64,000 bases of DNA from Pseudomonas baltica (GCF_031880315.1 NZ_CP134771.1:5581001-5645000), one strand, 5' to 3'. Numbered from the stretch's first letter, positions 25,658 through 35,077 are shown. Notes: generated from the sequence alone by a model not told the origin. Translations and numbers: made by a program.

Positions 25658-27025
25658 GTGAAGACACCCGCATACCCGGTCGCGAAGACCAACGTCCGCT
25701 ATCTCATCCTTGCGATGATTTTTATCGTTACGGTGTTCAACTACGTCGACCGTGCCACCTTGTCTATTGCTGCGCCTGCGATGCGCGCTGATCTGGGGTT
25801 CGATGCGATTACCATGGGTATCGCTTTTTCGGCTTTCGGCTGGGCCTATACGAGCATGCAGATCCCGGGCGGCATCGTGCTTGATCGTTTCGGCTCGCGG
25901 ATGACGCTGGGCATCAGTCTGATCCTCTGGTCGACACTGACCTTCCTGCAAGGGTACGTGGACCTGTTCAGCTCCGCATTCCTGGCACTTTTCGTGCTGC
26001 GCTTTCTGATGGGCGTTGCCGAGTCTCCTGCGTTCCCAGCCAACAATCGGCTGACGGTCATGTGGTTTCCGCGCCACGAGCGTGGTCTGGCTACGGCGAT
26101 TTTCCAATCAGCGCAATACTTCGCGTTGGCAGCCTTCACCCCACTGATGGTGTTACTGCTCAATAGTTTTGGCTGGCAGCACGTGTTCTTCTGGACCGGC
26201 GGGGTAGGGATACTCATCGGCCTGCTGTGGTTCAAAATGGTCCACGAACCTCGCAAAGACAAGCGCGCCAATCAGGCAGAGATTGACTACATCGAAGCAG
26301 GTGGCGGCTTACCAGGTATCGGCGACACCAAGACGCCGTTCAGTTGGAAGAATGTTCGGGCCATCGGCGGCAATCGCATGATGCTGGGCATTTACCTGGG
26401 CCAATTCTGCCTGACCTCCATCACCTGGTTCTTCCTGACCTGGTTCCCCACCTACCTGATCGAAGCCAAAGGCATGACCATGCTCAAGGTCGGCCTGGTC
26501 GCGGCCATTCCACCGATCGCCGGTTGCCTGGGCGGCATGATCGGCGGTGTGTGGTCCGACTGGATGCTCAAGAAGGGTTACAGCCTGACCACCGCCCGCA
26601 AGACACCGATCATCTGCGGTTTGCTGCTGTCGAGCAGCATCGTTGTTGCCAACTACACCCAGTCCGTGCCCTTGGTCATCCTGGTGATGTCCATAGCGTT
26701 TTTCGCCAAGGGCGTCGGCAACCTTGGCTGGTGCATCGTCGGCGACGTCTCGCCCAAGCGCGCCATGGGTATCAGCGGCGCAATGTTCAACTTCTGCGGC
26801 AACATAGCCAGCATCGTCACCCCAATTGCGATCGGCGTGCTGGTCAATCAATTGGGCTCTTTCGACGCGGCGCTGATGTATGTGGGCGCGATGGGGCTGC
26901 TGGGTGCTTTCGCCTACCTGTTCATCGTGGGCCCGCTTAAGCGTATGGACATCGATGAGCTGAACGACTCGCCCACGCCGGCACCTGGGCCGCTGAAGGC
27001 CGAACTGACCAATCCACGCTCCTGA
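25658..27025 (+). CDS. MFS transporter, galactarate/glucarate (GudP-like) type
   Basis: A 455-aa, 12-TM anion:cation symporter of the MFS (ACS family). Signatures are FNYVDRATLSIAAPAM in TM1, DRFGSRMTLG in loop 2-3 and FLMGVAESPAFPANNRLT in the TM4 region; these match hexarate transporters. Start is GTG 25658 with AAGGA upstream at 7-8 nt; no ATG fits. The next gene, the dehydratase, follows after 37 nt in the same operon, which supports uptake of galactarate or talarate. Controlled by the LacI operators just upstream. Confidence 0.9.
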   Translation: MKTPAYPVAKTNVRYLILAMIFIVTVFNYVDRATLSIAAPAMRADLGFDAITMGIAFSAFGWAYTSMQIPGGIVLDRFGSRMTLGISLILWSTLTFLQGYVDLFSSAFLALFVLRFLMGVAESPAFPANNRLTVMWFPRHERGLATAIFQSAQYFALAAFTPLMVLLLNSFGWQHVFFWTGGVGILIGLLWFKMVHEPRKDKRANQAEIDYIEAGGGLPGIGDTKTPFSWKNVRAIGGNRMMLGIYLGQFCLTSITWFFLTWFPTYLIEAKGMTMLKVGLVAAIPPIAGCLGGMIGGVWSDWMLKKGYSLTTARKTPIICGLLLSSSIVVANYTQSVPLVILVMSIAFFAKGVGNLGWCIVGDVSPKRAMGISGAMFNFCGNIASIVTPIAIGVLVNQLGSFDAALMYVGAMGLLGAFAYLFIVGPLKRMDIDELNDSPTPAPGPLKAELTNPRS

Positions 27026-27062
27026 TAACGCATCACCTATCTTTCCACCTAGGGAGAGCACC

Positions 27063-28223
27063 ATGCTCGGACAAGAACAAAGCCAAAAATCTGCCGACGA
27101 TGACCGTATCGCCTACGTCAAGGTCTCCTCGGTCTTTCTGCCCTTGGCCAACCCGATCAGCGACGCCAAAGTGCTCACTGGACGGCAGAAGCCCATGACG
27201 GAAATCGCCATTCTGTTCGCCGAAATCGAAACCGTCGATGGCCATAAGGGCTTGGGCTTCAGCTACTCGAAACGGGCGGGCGGCCCGGGTCAGTTTGCCC
27301 ATGCGAAGGAGATCGCGCCGGCGCTGATCGGTGAAAACCCCAGCGACATTTCCAAGCTCTGGACCAAGCTGTGCTGGGCCGGCGCCTCGGTCGGGCGCAG
27401 TGGTCTGTCGACTCAGGCCATCGGTGCATTCGATGTCGCGCTGTGGGACCTCAAGGCCAAGCGCGCCAATCTTTCCCTGGCTCGTCTGTTAGGAGCCCAG
27501 CGTGATTCGGTCCGCTGCTACAACACCTCGGGCGGCTTTCTACACACGCCGCTCGACCAGCTTCTAAAGAACACTGACATCTCCCGGGAAAAGGGCATCG
27601 GCGGCATCAAATTGAAGGTTGGCCAACCCGATTGCGCCATCGATATCGAGCGAGTCAGCACCGTGCGCAGGCACCTGGGCGACAACTTCCCGTTGATGGT
27701 CGATGCCAATCAGCAGTGGGATCGTCCGACCGCCCAGCGCATGTGCCGGCGGTTCGAAGAATTCAACCTGATTTGGATCGAGGAGCCGCTGGACTGCTAC
27801 GACGCTGAAGGCCATGCCGCTCTGGCACAACAGTTCGACACCCCGATCGCTACGGGTGAGATGTTGACCAGCGTCGCCGAGCATGCAGAATTCATCAGGT
27901 TGCGAGGCGCTGACTTCCTGATGCCTGATGCCCCACGTGTAGGTGGTATTACTCCGTATCTGAAAGTCGCAGCAATGGCCGAACAGGCGGGCGTGATGCT
28001 GGCCCCACATTTCGCCATGGAACTGCATGTGCACTTGGCGGCGGCGTATCCCACCGAGCCGTGGGTCGAGCATTTCGAATGGCTCGAACCGCTGTTCAAC
28101 GAACGTCTCGAAACGCGCGAAGGCCGTATGCTGGTACCGACACGCCCTGGCCTTGGCCTTTCTCTGAGCGAACACGTTGTGCCCTGGACCGCACAAGTGG
28201 CTGAAGTCGGTCATCGTCCATAG
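27063..28223 (+). CDS. L-talarate/galactarate dehydratase
   Basis: A 386-aa enolase-superfamily enzyme of the mandelate racemase branch. It closely follows the Salmonella talarate/galactarate dehydratase pattern: SDAKVLTGRQKPMTEIAI, SYSKRAGG, CYNTSGGFLHTPLDQ. Catalytic and metal residues are visible: KxK in GIKLKVG, Asp in VDANQQWD, Glu in WIEEPLD and ATGEML, and the general-base His in LAPHFAMEL. It dehydrates m-galactarate or L-talarate to 5-keto-4-deoxy-glucarate in the cytoplasm. Preceded by AGGGAG. The downstream KDG-type enzymes are not in this window. Confidence 0.93.
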   Translation: MLGQEQSQKSADDDRIAYVKVSSVFLPLANPISDAKVLTGRQKPMTEIAILFAEIETVDGHKGLGFSYSKRAGGPGQFAHAKEIAPALIGENPSDISKLWTKLCWAGASVGRSGLSTQAIGAFDVALWDLKAKRANLSLARLLGAQRDSVRCYNTSGGFLHTPLDQLLKNTDISREKGIGGIKLKVGQPDCAIDIERVSTVRRHLGDNFPLMVDANQQWDRPTAQRMCRRFEEFNLIWIEEPLDCYDAEGHAALAQQFDTPIATGEMLTSVAEHAEFIRLRGADFLMPDAPRVGGITPYLKVAAMAEQAGVMLAPHFAMELHVHLAAAYPTEPWVEHFEWLEPLFNERLETREGRMLVPTRPGLGLSLSEHVVPWTAQVAEVGHRP

Positions 28224-28363
28224 TTCGTCGATCATTTGACATGACCAGGGCGGCGGGAGGCGGCAATCGACAGCTGCCCGTCGCTAAGCAATACAATTGG
28301 CCGAGAACGAACATCTTTTGCCCAAGAATGTCTTCAGTGCCAGCAAAATTTTTTAAGCAAAAA

Positions 28364-28387
28364 AAAGGGCCTCTCAAGGGCCCTTTA
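28364..28387 (-). terminator. Intrinsic terminator of dctA
   Basis: Stem AAAGGGCC/GGCCCTTT preceded on the plus strand by a run of A, i.e. followed by T on the minus strand. It ends the dctA transcript; it may also stop the opposing dehydratase transcript. Confidence 0.8.
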
Positions 28388-28450
28388 CAGCGACAGAAAT
28401 TCAGTCATTCCAGGGAGCGTTCACTTCCTGGCGATAGGCCATTCGATCGG

Positions 28451-29752
28451 TTAAAGCGCTGCCTTTAGATTACGCCCGAGCACTCGGTGATATTCGGCCT
28501 GGGCAGTCTGTTCAGTGAATTCCCCCGACCATTTCGACACCACCACCGTCGCTACGCTATTGCCGATGGTGTTGCAGGTGGCAATGGCCATGGACATGAA
28601 ACGGTACACGCCAAACAAAAGGGCGAGACCCTCCACCGGCAATACGCCAATGGCTGTCACTGTGGCGGCAAAGACCACGAAACTTCCACCGGACACTGCG
28701 GCTGCACCTTTGGACGTCACCAGCATGATAGCGACGGTGTCCAACTGTTGTTCCCAACTCATGGGTACGCCGTAAGCATTGGCGATGAACAGTACGCAGA
28801 GCGACATGTAGATGGATGTACCATCAAGGTTGAAGGCGTAACCGGTCGGCAAGACCAGGCCTACGCTCTGCTTGGAGCAACCGAATCTCTCCAGTTTTTG
28901 CAGCAGACGTGGGAGGGCGCTCTCCGAGGAAGCGGTACCGAGCACAATGAATATCTCATCTTTGATGTAGTTCAGGAATCGCCACAGGCTGAAGCCTGAA
29001 ATACGGCAGACCGCGCCTAACACCACGAAAATGAAGAAAGCGATGCAGACGTAGAACATCAGCACCAAGTTTGCCAGCGACATCAGCACAGCACTGCCAT
29101 TGCTGCCTACCGCGTAGGCCACCGAACCAAAGGCGCCGAGCGGTGCGAACTTCATGATCAGGTTGATGAACTCGAAGAAGCATTCGGAGATTCGGCTCAA
29201 GCCATCTTCGATGACACTGCGTCGTTCGGGTTTCAGAGCGAGCAGCGCAAAACCGAACAGCACCGAGATCACCAGCACCTGCAACAGTTGTCCACCCGCG
29301 AAAGCGCCGACGAAGTTATCCGGGAAGATCCCGTAGATAAAGTCCATCGTTGAGGCTGGAGCGTGGCCTCTAGCAACCGCTGCACTAGCCGCTGCCGCTG
29401 TAGCGCTGCTCGGATGGGCATCGTGCATGCCCGAGCCGATGTTCAGCAGATTGCCCCACAGCAGGCCGATAGCCAGGGCAATGGTCGAGACGATTTCGAA
29501 GTAGATCAGTGCACGCAAGCCGACCTTGCCGACCCGCTTGATATCGCCTGCCGAAGCAATGCCATGGACGACGGTGAAGAACACCAGAGGTGCAACGGCG
29601 GTTTTGATCAGCTTGAGAAAGATATCGCCGAGGATCTTGAATTCGGCGGCCAGTTCCGGCGCCAAGAAGCCAAAGGCAATACCCAGCACCATGGCAGCGA
29701 TGACCTGGAAGGTCAGGTCTTTGTAGAACGGCTTTTTGTTGATAGTAGTCAT
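28451..29752 (-). CDS. dctA: C4-dicarboxylate:cation symporter
   Basis: A 433-aa DAACS-family transporter. Typical DctA segments occur in order: KTAVAPLVFFTVVHGIAS, the Ser-rich reentrant loop around VLGTASSESALPRLLQ, GYAFNLDGTSIYMSL and SKGAAAVSGGSFVV. There is an Ala-rich extramembrane loop (ATAAAASAAVARG) near residue 120. Start ATG 29752 (MTTINKKPFYK) aligns with other DctA proteins; upstream in-frame sequence is not homologous. It imports fumarate, succinate, malate or aspartate with Na+/H+. It is the second gene after the lyase (73-nt gap), so here it probably supports uptake of the lyase substrate or a dicarboxylate product. Other DctA paralogs usually exist in the genome. Confidence 0.92.
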   Translation of the reverse strand: MTTINKKPFYKDLTFQVIAAMVLGIAFGFLAPELAAEFKILGDIFLKLIKTAVAPLVFFTVVHGIASAGDIKRVGKVGLRALIYFEIVSTIALAIGLLWGNLLNIGSGMHDAHPSSATAAAASAAVARGHAPASTMDFIYGIFPDNFVGAFAGGQLLQVLVISVLFGFALLALKPERRSVIEDGLSRISECFFEFINLIMKFAPLGAFGSVAYAVGSNGSAVLMSLANLVLMFYVCIAFFIFVVLGAVCRISGFSLWRFLNYIKDEIFIVLGTASSESALPRLLQKLERFGCSKQSVGLVLPTGYAFNLDGTSIYMSLCVLFIANAYGVPMSWEQQLDTVAIMLVTSKGAAAVSGGSFVVFAATVTAIGVLPVEGLALLFGVYRFMSMAIATCNTIGNSVATVVVSKWSGEFTEQTAQAEYHRVLGRNLKAAL

Positions 29753-29825
29753 GTCTGCGATCTCGTTGTTTTTATTGGCGAGCAAAGTGCAGAAAGGGGC
29801 CCGGTCATGGCCGAGCCCCGTAAAA

Positions 29826-31181
29826 TTAGCGCTTAACAGAACCCTCACGAGACAGCGCGATATCCACCATTTGGGGAGCAAGGCCCAAATAGTTAGACGG
29901 GTCGGTCAGGCGCTTGAGTTCGTCGATATCCAGTTGCGCTGTGGCTTCGCCCTGAGCGAGCAAGGCATCGAGCAGACTGGTGCCTTCATCGTTGGCCATG
30001 CGGCAGGCGGCATAGACCACGTCATGTGCCACCTGACGACCCAACGCGGGGGCCAAGCCCATCATCACTGCTTCGGCGACGATCAGACCTTGAGTCATGT
30101 CGAGGTTCTTGCGCATGCGCTCAGTGCGTACCTCTAGGCCGGCGAGCATGAATTTCGCTTGGCCCAGCGACGCGGCGCTCAAGGCAAAGGCTTCGGGGAT
30201 GGCGATCCATTCGGCTTGCCATGGGCCAGTCGAACGCTCGAAGTCCTGGATCATTGCATCAAGCATCAGGCCCGCATGCTGACGTACACCTTTGGCGGCG
30301 GCGTACATCAACTCGCAAGAGATCGGGTTGCGCTTCTGCGGCATAGTGCTGCTCGCACCACGACCTTTGACGAAGGGTTCGTACACTTCACCCAACTCGC
30401 TGGTCATCATCATCATGACGTCCAATGCGACTTTGCCCAAAGAGCCGGTCACCAGTCCGAGGAAGTTCAGGGTTTCGGCCAGACCGTCGCGGGCGACGTG
30501 CCATGTGGCTTGCGGCACACCCAGACCCAGTTCTGCCATCAAGGCTTCCTGAACCTCCAGGCCTTTATCACCGAGTGACGCCAAGGTACCCGCCGCGCCG
30601 GCGAATTGACCGATCTCCACCCGTGGGCGCAACTCGACCAGTCGCTCGGCGTGACGGTCGAACATGCTCAGCCACACGGCGCATTTGTAGCCAAAGGTGA
30701 TGGGCAACGCATGTTGCAGGTGAGTGCGGCCAGCCATTGGTGTATCCCGATAACGCTGGGCCAATTCCGCCAGCAAACCGCGAACAGCCTGAATGTCTCG
30801 CTCGACCAATGCCAATGCTGCACGCACTTGCAGCACGACGGCGGTGTCCATGATGTCTTGGGTGGTGGCGCCCCAGTGAACATAGCGACCTGCTTCGCCA
30901 CAGGTTTTTGAAAGCTGTTCAACCAACGGCAGGATCGGGTATCCGACGATCTCGGTTTCGTGCTGCATCTGAGCCAAATCGAGCGAGGCATAGGTCGCCA
31001 GTTCGGCTATCTGTTCAGCGGCCTGACTTGGGATTACGCCACAGCGTGCTTCAGCGCGAGCCAGGGCCACTTCCACTTCAATGTAGCGTTCGATCAGGGC
31101 TTTGTCGGAGAACACACCGCGCATCTCTGCGGTGCCGAACATGTCGCGAAAGAGGGCGGAGTCGAAGACAGTGCTGGACAT
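29826..31181 (-). CDS. Fumarase/aspartase-superfamily lyase (PcaB/adenylosuccinate lyase-like)
   Basis: A 451-aa lyase. Superfamily signature STMPQKRNP occurs near residue 275, preceded by Ala rather than Gly. The first conserved region is TTQDIMDTAVVLQ near 105 and the second GRTHLQHALPITFGYK near 150. It best fits the 3-carboxy-cis,cis-muconate cycloisomerase/adenylosuccinate-lyase branch, but no protocatechuate genes are near and DctA follows in the same operon. So the natural reaction may be fumarate-forming cleavage of an N-succinyl-type compound. Divergent UTRA-GntR gene at 31289 is the likely regulator. The reaction is inferred, not proven. Confidence 0.8.
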   Translation of the reverse strand: MSSTVFDSALFRDMFGTAEMRGVFSDKALIERYIEVEVALARAEARCGVIPSQAAEQIAELATYASLDLAQMQHETEIVGYPILPLVEQLSKTCGEAGRYVHWGATTQDIMDTAVVLQVRAALALVERDIQAVRGLLAELAQRYRDTPMAGRTHLQHALPITFGYKCAVWLSMFDRHAERLVELRPRVEIGQFAGAAGTLASLGDKGLEVQEALMAELGLGVPQATWHVARDGLAETLNFLGLVTGSLGKVALDVMMMMTSELGEVYEPFVKGRGASSTMPQKRNPISCELMYAAAKGVRQHAGLMLDAMIQDFERSTGPWQAEWIAIPEAFALSAASLGQAKFMLAGLEVRTERMRKNLDMTQGLIVAEAVMMGLAPALGRQVAHDVVYAACRMANDEGTSLLDALLAQGEATAQLDIDELKRLTDPSNYLGLAPQMVDIALSREGSVKR

Positions 31182-31203
31182 GGGGTAATCCTGATATGTT
31201 TGT

Positions 31204-31237
31204 TATTGATCGGACATAATGTATATGTACGTACATA
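31204..31237. promoter_or_regulatory. GntR-type operator in lyase/GntR divergent promoter
   Basis: Perfect palindrome TATGTACGTACATA at 31224-31237, with a neighbouring ACATAATGT half-site pair just left of it. Lies between the lyase start and gntR; typical of HutC/UTRA regulators. Confidence 0.65.
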
Positions 31238-31288
31238 ATTCTTACGTCCTCACTGATACACTGTCAACTCTCTGAACGCTCGGGACTG

Positions 31289-32038
31289 ATGAAAGGTATG
31301 AACCAGACGCGCTATGCGGTCGTTGCAAAAGATCTGATGGAGGGGATTTCCAGCGGACGCTTTCCGGTCGGGACGTTGTTGCCCACGGAATTCGAGTTGT
31401 GCGAGTTGTATGACGTGAGCCGCCACACCGTGCGTGCTGCCATCACCCAGCTACAGAATCAGGGGATAGTGTCACGCCGCAAGCGGGTGGGTACGCGGGT
31501 CGAATCCACCACGCCCAAGGGGGGTTATTCGCAGTCGCTGGCGTCGGTGTCAGACTTGGTTCATCTGGCCGAAACCCAAGTGCGCAGTATTCAGGGTGTG
31601 AGGCATTTTGTGGCGGACGTCACGCTGGCCAAGCGACTAGGGTTGGAGCCTGGCGAGCATTACTTTTGTGTCTCGAGCATTCGGGTCGATCAGGAGAACC
31701 TGCGGGCACCGCTATGTTGGACGGACGTTTATGCCCACGACATTTACTCAGAGGTCATTGCACTGGCCGAGCAGCATCCTGACGAACTGATTGCCGCTTT
31801 GATCGAGCGGCATTTTGGTCGACACATTGATGTGGTTGATCAGCAAGTACGCGCGGTATTGCTGTCACCCGAGATTTCGAAGAGCCTCAATGCGGAAGCC
31901 GGTTCTCCGGGTTTGAACATCCTCCGTCAGTATCGTGACGAGGAGGGGGCTGTGATGGTGGTGTCTGAAACAACCCATCCTCAAGATAGATTTACGCTAG
32001 TCACCCAGATGCGCAGAGAAAAGAATCTGACCTCTTAG
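31289..32038 (+). CDS. GntR-family regulator, HutC/UTRA subfamily
   Basis: A 249-aa regulator. The winged HTH spans residues about 10-75 (FPVGTLLPTEFELCELYDVS, HTVRAAITQLQNQGIVSRR). The C-terminal UTRA ligand domain spans about 95-245 (LGLEPGEHYFCVSSIRVD and a final RQYRDEEGAVMVVSETTHP). Start is at ATG 31289, with ATG 31298 possible. Divergent from the lyase-dctA operon with a perfect palindrome between, so it most likely represses that operon until its substrate binds. Confidence 0.9.
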   Translation: MKGMNQTRYAVVAKDLMEGISSGRFPVGTLLPTEFELCELYDVSRHTVRAAITQLQNQGIVSRRKRVGTRVESTTPKGGYSQSLASVSDLVHLAETQVRSIQGVRHFVADVTLAKRLGLEPGEHYFCVSSIRVDQENLRAPLCWTDVYAHDIYSEVIALAEQHPDELIAALIERHFGRHIDVVDQQVRAVLLSPEISKSLNAEAGSPGLNILRQYRDEEGAVMVVSETTHPQDRFTLVTQMRREKNLTS

Positions 32039-32040
32039 TA

Positions 32041-32100
32041 ATGACTGCTTCTGGCCGTAAGCAGCCTGTCACGTTGATGTCTTGCGACCCGAAAGCGTCA
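32041..32100. repeat. Copy of dispersed CTGCTTCTGGCCG repeat
   Basis: ACTGCTTCTGGCCGTAAGCA followed by CAGCCTGTCACG and later CGACCCGAAAGCG, matching both halves of the dispersed repeat. Directly after gntR. Confidence 0.65.
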
Positions 32101-32156
32101 ACCTGAACCTCCGTCGATAACACCCAACACCGCTTCCAACCCCCAGCACACACAAC

Positions 32157-32184
32157 AAAAAAAACCAGCAGGCTCACCTGCTGG
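32157..32184 (-). terminator. Intrinsic terminator of the YcaC-like gene
   Basis: CCAGCAGG-N4-CCTGCTGG stem with an eight-base A-run on its left (T-run on the minus strand), 21 nt after the stop codon at 32205. Confidence 0.9.
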
Positions 32185-32204
32185 GTCTACTCAATCCCCA
32201 CCAA

Positions 32205-32831
32205 TTACTTAGCCGTCAACGCCGAATAGCTGTTCATCAGGTTGCGGTAGTTAGGGATACGCTGCGACAGCAGATTACCCAACCCTTCGATATCGTTGCG
32301 CCAGTCGCGATGCAGCTCGCAGGCTACCGAGAACCAGTTCATCAGTTGTGCGCCGGCGGCGCTCATGCGGGCCCAGGCGGCCTGTTGGACCGTGGTGTTG
32401 AAGGTGCCGGAGGCATCGGTGACCACGAACACGTCAAAGCCTTCGGCCAGTGCCGACAGCGTCGGGAAGGCCACACAAACGTCGGTCACTACGCCGGCGA
32501 TGATGATCTGTTTGCGGCCGGTGGCCTTGATCGCCTTGACGAAGTCTTCGTTGTCCCAGGCGTTTATCTGGCCAGGGCGGGCGATGTAGGGCGCGTCGGG
32601 GAACATCTCTTTGAGCTCCGGTACCAACGGGCCGTTAGGGCCTTGTTCGAAGCTGGTGGTGAGGATGGTCGGCAAGTTGAAGAACCGAGCGAGGTCGGCC
32701 AGCGCCAGTACGTTGTTCTTGAACTCATTGGGCGAGAAGTCCTGGACCAGGGAAATCAAGCCGGTCTGGTGATCGACCAGCAGGACAATGGCATCGTCTT
32801 TGTTCAGGCGGTTGTAGGTATTCTTAGTCAT
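32205..32831 (-). CDS. YcaC-like isochorismatase-family hydrolase
   Basis: A 208-aa cysteine hydrolase. Catalytic Asp in LLVDHQTGL near residue 20, and the nucleophilic Cys in IAGVVTDVCVAFPT near 118, with the preceding cis-peptide Val-Val-Thr motif of the family. It lines up with YcaC, an enzyme of unknown physiological role that forms octameric rings. Start ATG 32831 (MTKNTYNRL) follows AAGGATT; upstream in-frame sequence is promoter DNA. Monocistronic with its own terminator. True isochorismatase activity is not implied. Confidence 0.9.
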   Translation of the reverse strand: MTKNTYNRLNKDDAIVLLVDHQTGLISLVQDFSPNEFKNNVLALADLARFFNLPTILTTSFEQGPNGPLVPELKEMFPDAPYIARPGQINAWDNEDFVKAIKATGRKQIIIAGVVTDVCVAFPTLSALAEGFDVFVVTDASGTFNTTVQQAAWARMSAAGAQLMNWFSVACELHRDWRNDIEGLGNLLSQRIPNYRNLMNSYSALTAK

Positions 32832-33065
32832 GGTGAAATCCTTTTTAGGCTGAGTGGGTAAGGGCTGCGCTGCAATGTGTGGCCAGATTACCCATCGGCT
32901 AAAAAACGAAAAACCACGTGATTGGCGTTTTACTGTCAACTGAAAGGAGACAATACAGCTCGCTGCTTTGGAGCTGCACGCTCTGCCGTGCTGGCCAATG
33001 CGTATGGCTGGAGCGCGACTGAACCACGGCACATCGATTAGGGGATGGCCGTGGTTTCTCCGTAT

Positions 33066-34760
33066 TTACTTGGCGGTAGTAACCACGCGGGTGGGCTTTA
33101 TCTCGGTGGCTGTCTCGTCCTGACCGAATCGGGTTTCAGGCAGGCAGAATAAGCCGATCACAAACGTGCAGCCCGCCACTACCACCGGATACCACAGCCC
33201 ATAATAGATATCGCCGGTCGAGGCGACCATCGCGAACGCAGTGGCCGGCATGAAGCCGCCGAACCAGCCGTTGCCGATATTGTAGGGGAGGGAGGTCGCG
33301 GTGTAGCGAATCTGCGGCGGGAACAGCTCGACCAGCCACGCAGCCGCCGGGCTGTACACCATGGTCAGGTAAATCACCAGAACCACCATCAGCAACACCA
33401 CCATTGGCTTGTTGATCGCGGCGGGGTCCGCCTTGAGCGGGTAGCCCTGGCTGGCGAGTTTCTCAGTGAGCTGTTTGTCCATGGCTGTGCGTTGTGTTTC
33501 CAGCACGTCGGTGGAAAGCCCTACACCGTTGACTGAATCGATGACGGTACTGCCTACGTGAATGGACGCACCTGCGACGGCCTCATCCACCGTGCTGTAC
33601 GGAACAGAGTGTCGAATGAGCAGCGCCTTGGCTGTGTCGCACGCCGTCAGAAACGATGCCGTGCCGGTCGGGTTGAATTGAAATGAGCAGTCTGCCGGGT
33701 TTGCGTGCAGCGTGACGGGTGATGTTTTCAGCGCCATTTCGAGCGCCGGGTTGGCGTAATGCGTAATCGACTTGTAGATCGGAAAGTAGGTAAGCGATGC
33801 GAGCAGGCAGCCGCACAGAATCACTTTCTTGCGCCCGATCCGGTCGGCGAGCCAGCCAAAAAATATGTAGAACGGAAGGGCGATCACCAGTGCGGCGGTC
33901 AGCAGTTCTGTCACGACTAAAATGTCGACTTTAAGCGTTTGCAGCAGGAAGAACTGGATGTAGAACTGGCTGGTGTAAGCCACCACCCCCAGACCTGCCG
34001 TACACCCAAGCAGCGCAAAGAGCACCCGCAGCGAATACTTGCGGTTGGCAAACGTATCCCGAATGGGGGCCTTGGATTGTTTGCCTTCATCTTTCATCTT
34101 CAGGAATTCAGGGCTCTCGTGCAGCTTGAGCCGGATCCAGACGGAGATCGCCAACAGGACGATGGAAAACAGAAACGGCAGGCGCCAGCCCCAGTCGTTG
34201 AACCAGTCGTCGCCCAGCGCCGATCGACAGCCCAGGATGACGAATAGCGACAACAGCAACCCCAAGGTGCCGGTGGTTTGCAACCAGGAAGTATGAAAGC
34301 CTCGGTTAGAGCGCGACGAGTGCTCCGCCACGTAAGTGACCGCCCCGCCATATTCGCCACCGACCGCTAGGCCTTGAAGCAGGCGCAGAACAATCAGCAC
34401 ACAAGGCGCGAGAATACCGACACTCTCGTAGGACGGAAGCAGGCCGACAATGAACGTTGGAACGCCCATGAGCACAATGGTGATCAGAAATGTGTACTTG
34501 CGGCCCGCCATGTCGCCGAGCCGCCCGAACACCAGTGATCCGAACGGGCGAACGACAAAGCCTGCCGCAAATGCGAGAAGGGCAAAGATGTACGCTGCGG
34601 TGGGGTTCACGCCCGAAAAAAACTGGTGAGCAATGACCGTGGACAGGGAGCCGTAAAGGTAGAAGTCATACCACTCGAACAACGTCCCCATAGAAGCGGC
34701 TGCGACGACTTTTCGCTGCTGGCGAGGTGACACAGCAGTCTGCTGATCGATAGTGTTCAT
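33066..34760 (-). CDS. MFS transporter, metabolite:H+ symporter (MHS) family, with large loop insert
   Basis: A 564-aa protein beginning with the MHS signature AASMGTLFEWYDFYLYGSL and containing GRLGDMAGRKYTF and RLLQGLAVGGEYGGAVTYVAEH. Twelve helices are expected. Between the seventh/eighth and ninth helices there is a hydrophilic segment of roughly 110 residues (about 335-445) with two Cys (ADCSFQF and LTACDTAK), longer than in ProP-like relatives of about 450-500 aa. The C-terminal half resumes with MVYSPAAAWLVELFPPQIRYTATS. Imports organic acids or osmolytes; substrate unknown. Divergent from the FadR-type GntR at 35078, whose operator-like repeats lie between. Confidence 0.88.
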   Translation of the reverse strand: MNTIDQQTAVSPRQQRKVVAAASMGTLFEWYDFYLYGSLSTVIAHQFFSGVNPTAAYIFALLAFAAGFVVRPFGSLVFGRLGDMAGRKYTFLITIVLMGVPTFIVGLLPSYESVGILAPCVLIVLRLLQGLAVGGEYGGAVTYVAEHSSRSNRGFHTSWLQTTGTLGLLLSLFVILGCRSALGDDWFNDWGWRLPFLFSIVLLAISVWIRLKLHESPEFLKMKDEGKQSKAPIRDTFANRKYSLRVLFALLGCTAGLGVVAYTSQFYIQFFLLQTLKVDILVVTELLTAALVIALPFYIFFGWLADRIGRKKVILCGCLLASLTYFPIYKSITHYANPALEMALKTSPVTLHANPADCSFQFNPTGTASFLTACDTAKALLIRHSVPYSTVDEAVAGASIHVGSTVIDSVNGVGLSTDVLETQRTAMDKQLTEKLASQGYPLKADPAAINKPMVVLLMVVLVIYLTMVYSPAAAWLVELFPPQIRYTATSLPYNIGNGWFGGFMPATAFAMVASTGDIYYGLWYPVVVAGCTFVIGLFCLPETRFGQDETATEIKPTRVVTTAK

Positions 34761-35077
34761 TGGTTTTCCTTTAGGGTGACGAGGTGCGTCACTTTTTATT
34801 TTGAGGAAATTTCTTTCAGTGAACGTACGGCGGTCTGGCCGGTTGGGAACGGGTCAGACTGGCTTTTCCTGTGCTCGATCTTTCAGGTCATCACAAGACA
34901 AGCGATAGTACAATTAAAGTACAATTTAGGCTTTGGCAAACTATTTTTGTACAAGACGGATTGGCGGCAACCCGCTCATCGGGAGCACAAGCAGATGAAG
35001 TCGGGGCTGCGCAGGTGCTTGCGTGCCTCGTTGATCAGAGGTAGAACCCCAGCAGTTCTTGAAAGCAGAAGCGGAAA
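34761..35077. promoter_or_regulatory. Divergent promoter region with TTGTAC-type repeats
   Basis: 317 nt without a gene. It carries two direct copies of AGTACAATT (34907-34915 and 34918-34926), then the perfect palindrome TTGTACAA at 34947-34954. The shared TTGTAC half-site suggests operators for the FCD-GntR regulator that starts at 35078. Confidence 0.55.

Noticed and set aside
29826..31181. Naming the lyase pcaB
   Set aside because: Superfamily membership is clear but no protocatechuate genes flank it and the partner is dctA, so a specific gene symbol is not justified.
32205..32831. Annotation as isochorismatase of siderophore synthesis
   Set aside because: It is YcaC-like, stands alone with its own terminator, and no siderophore biosynthesis genes are near.
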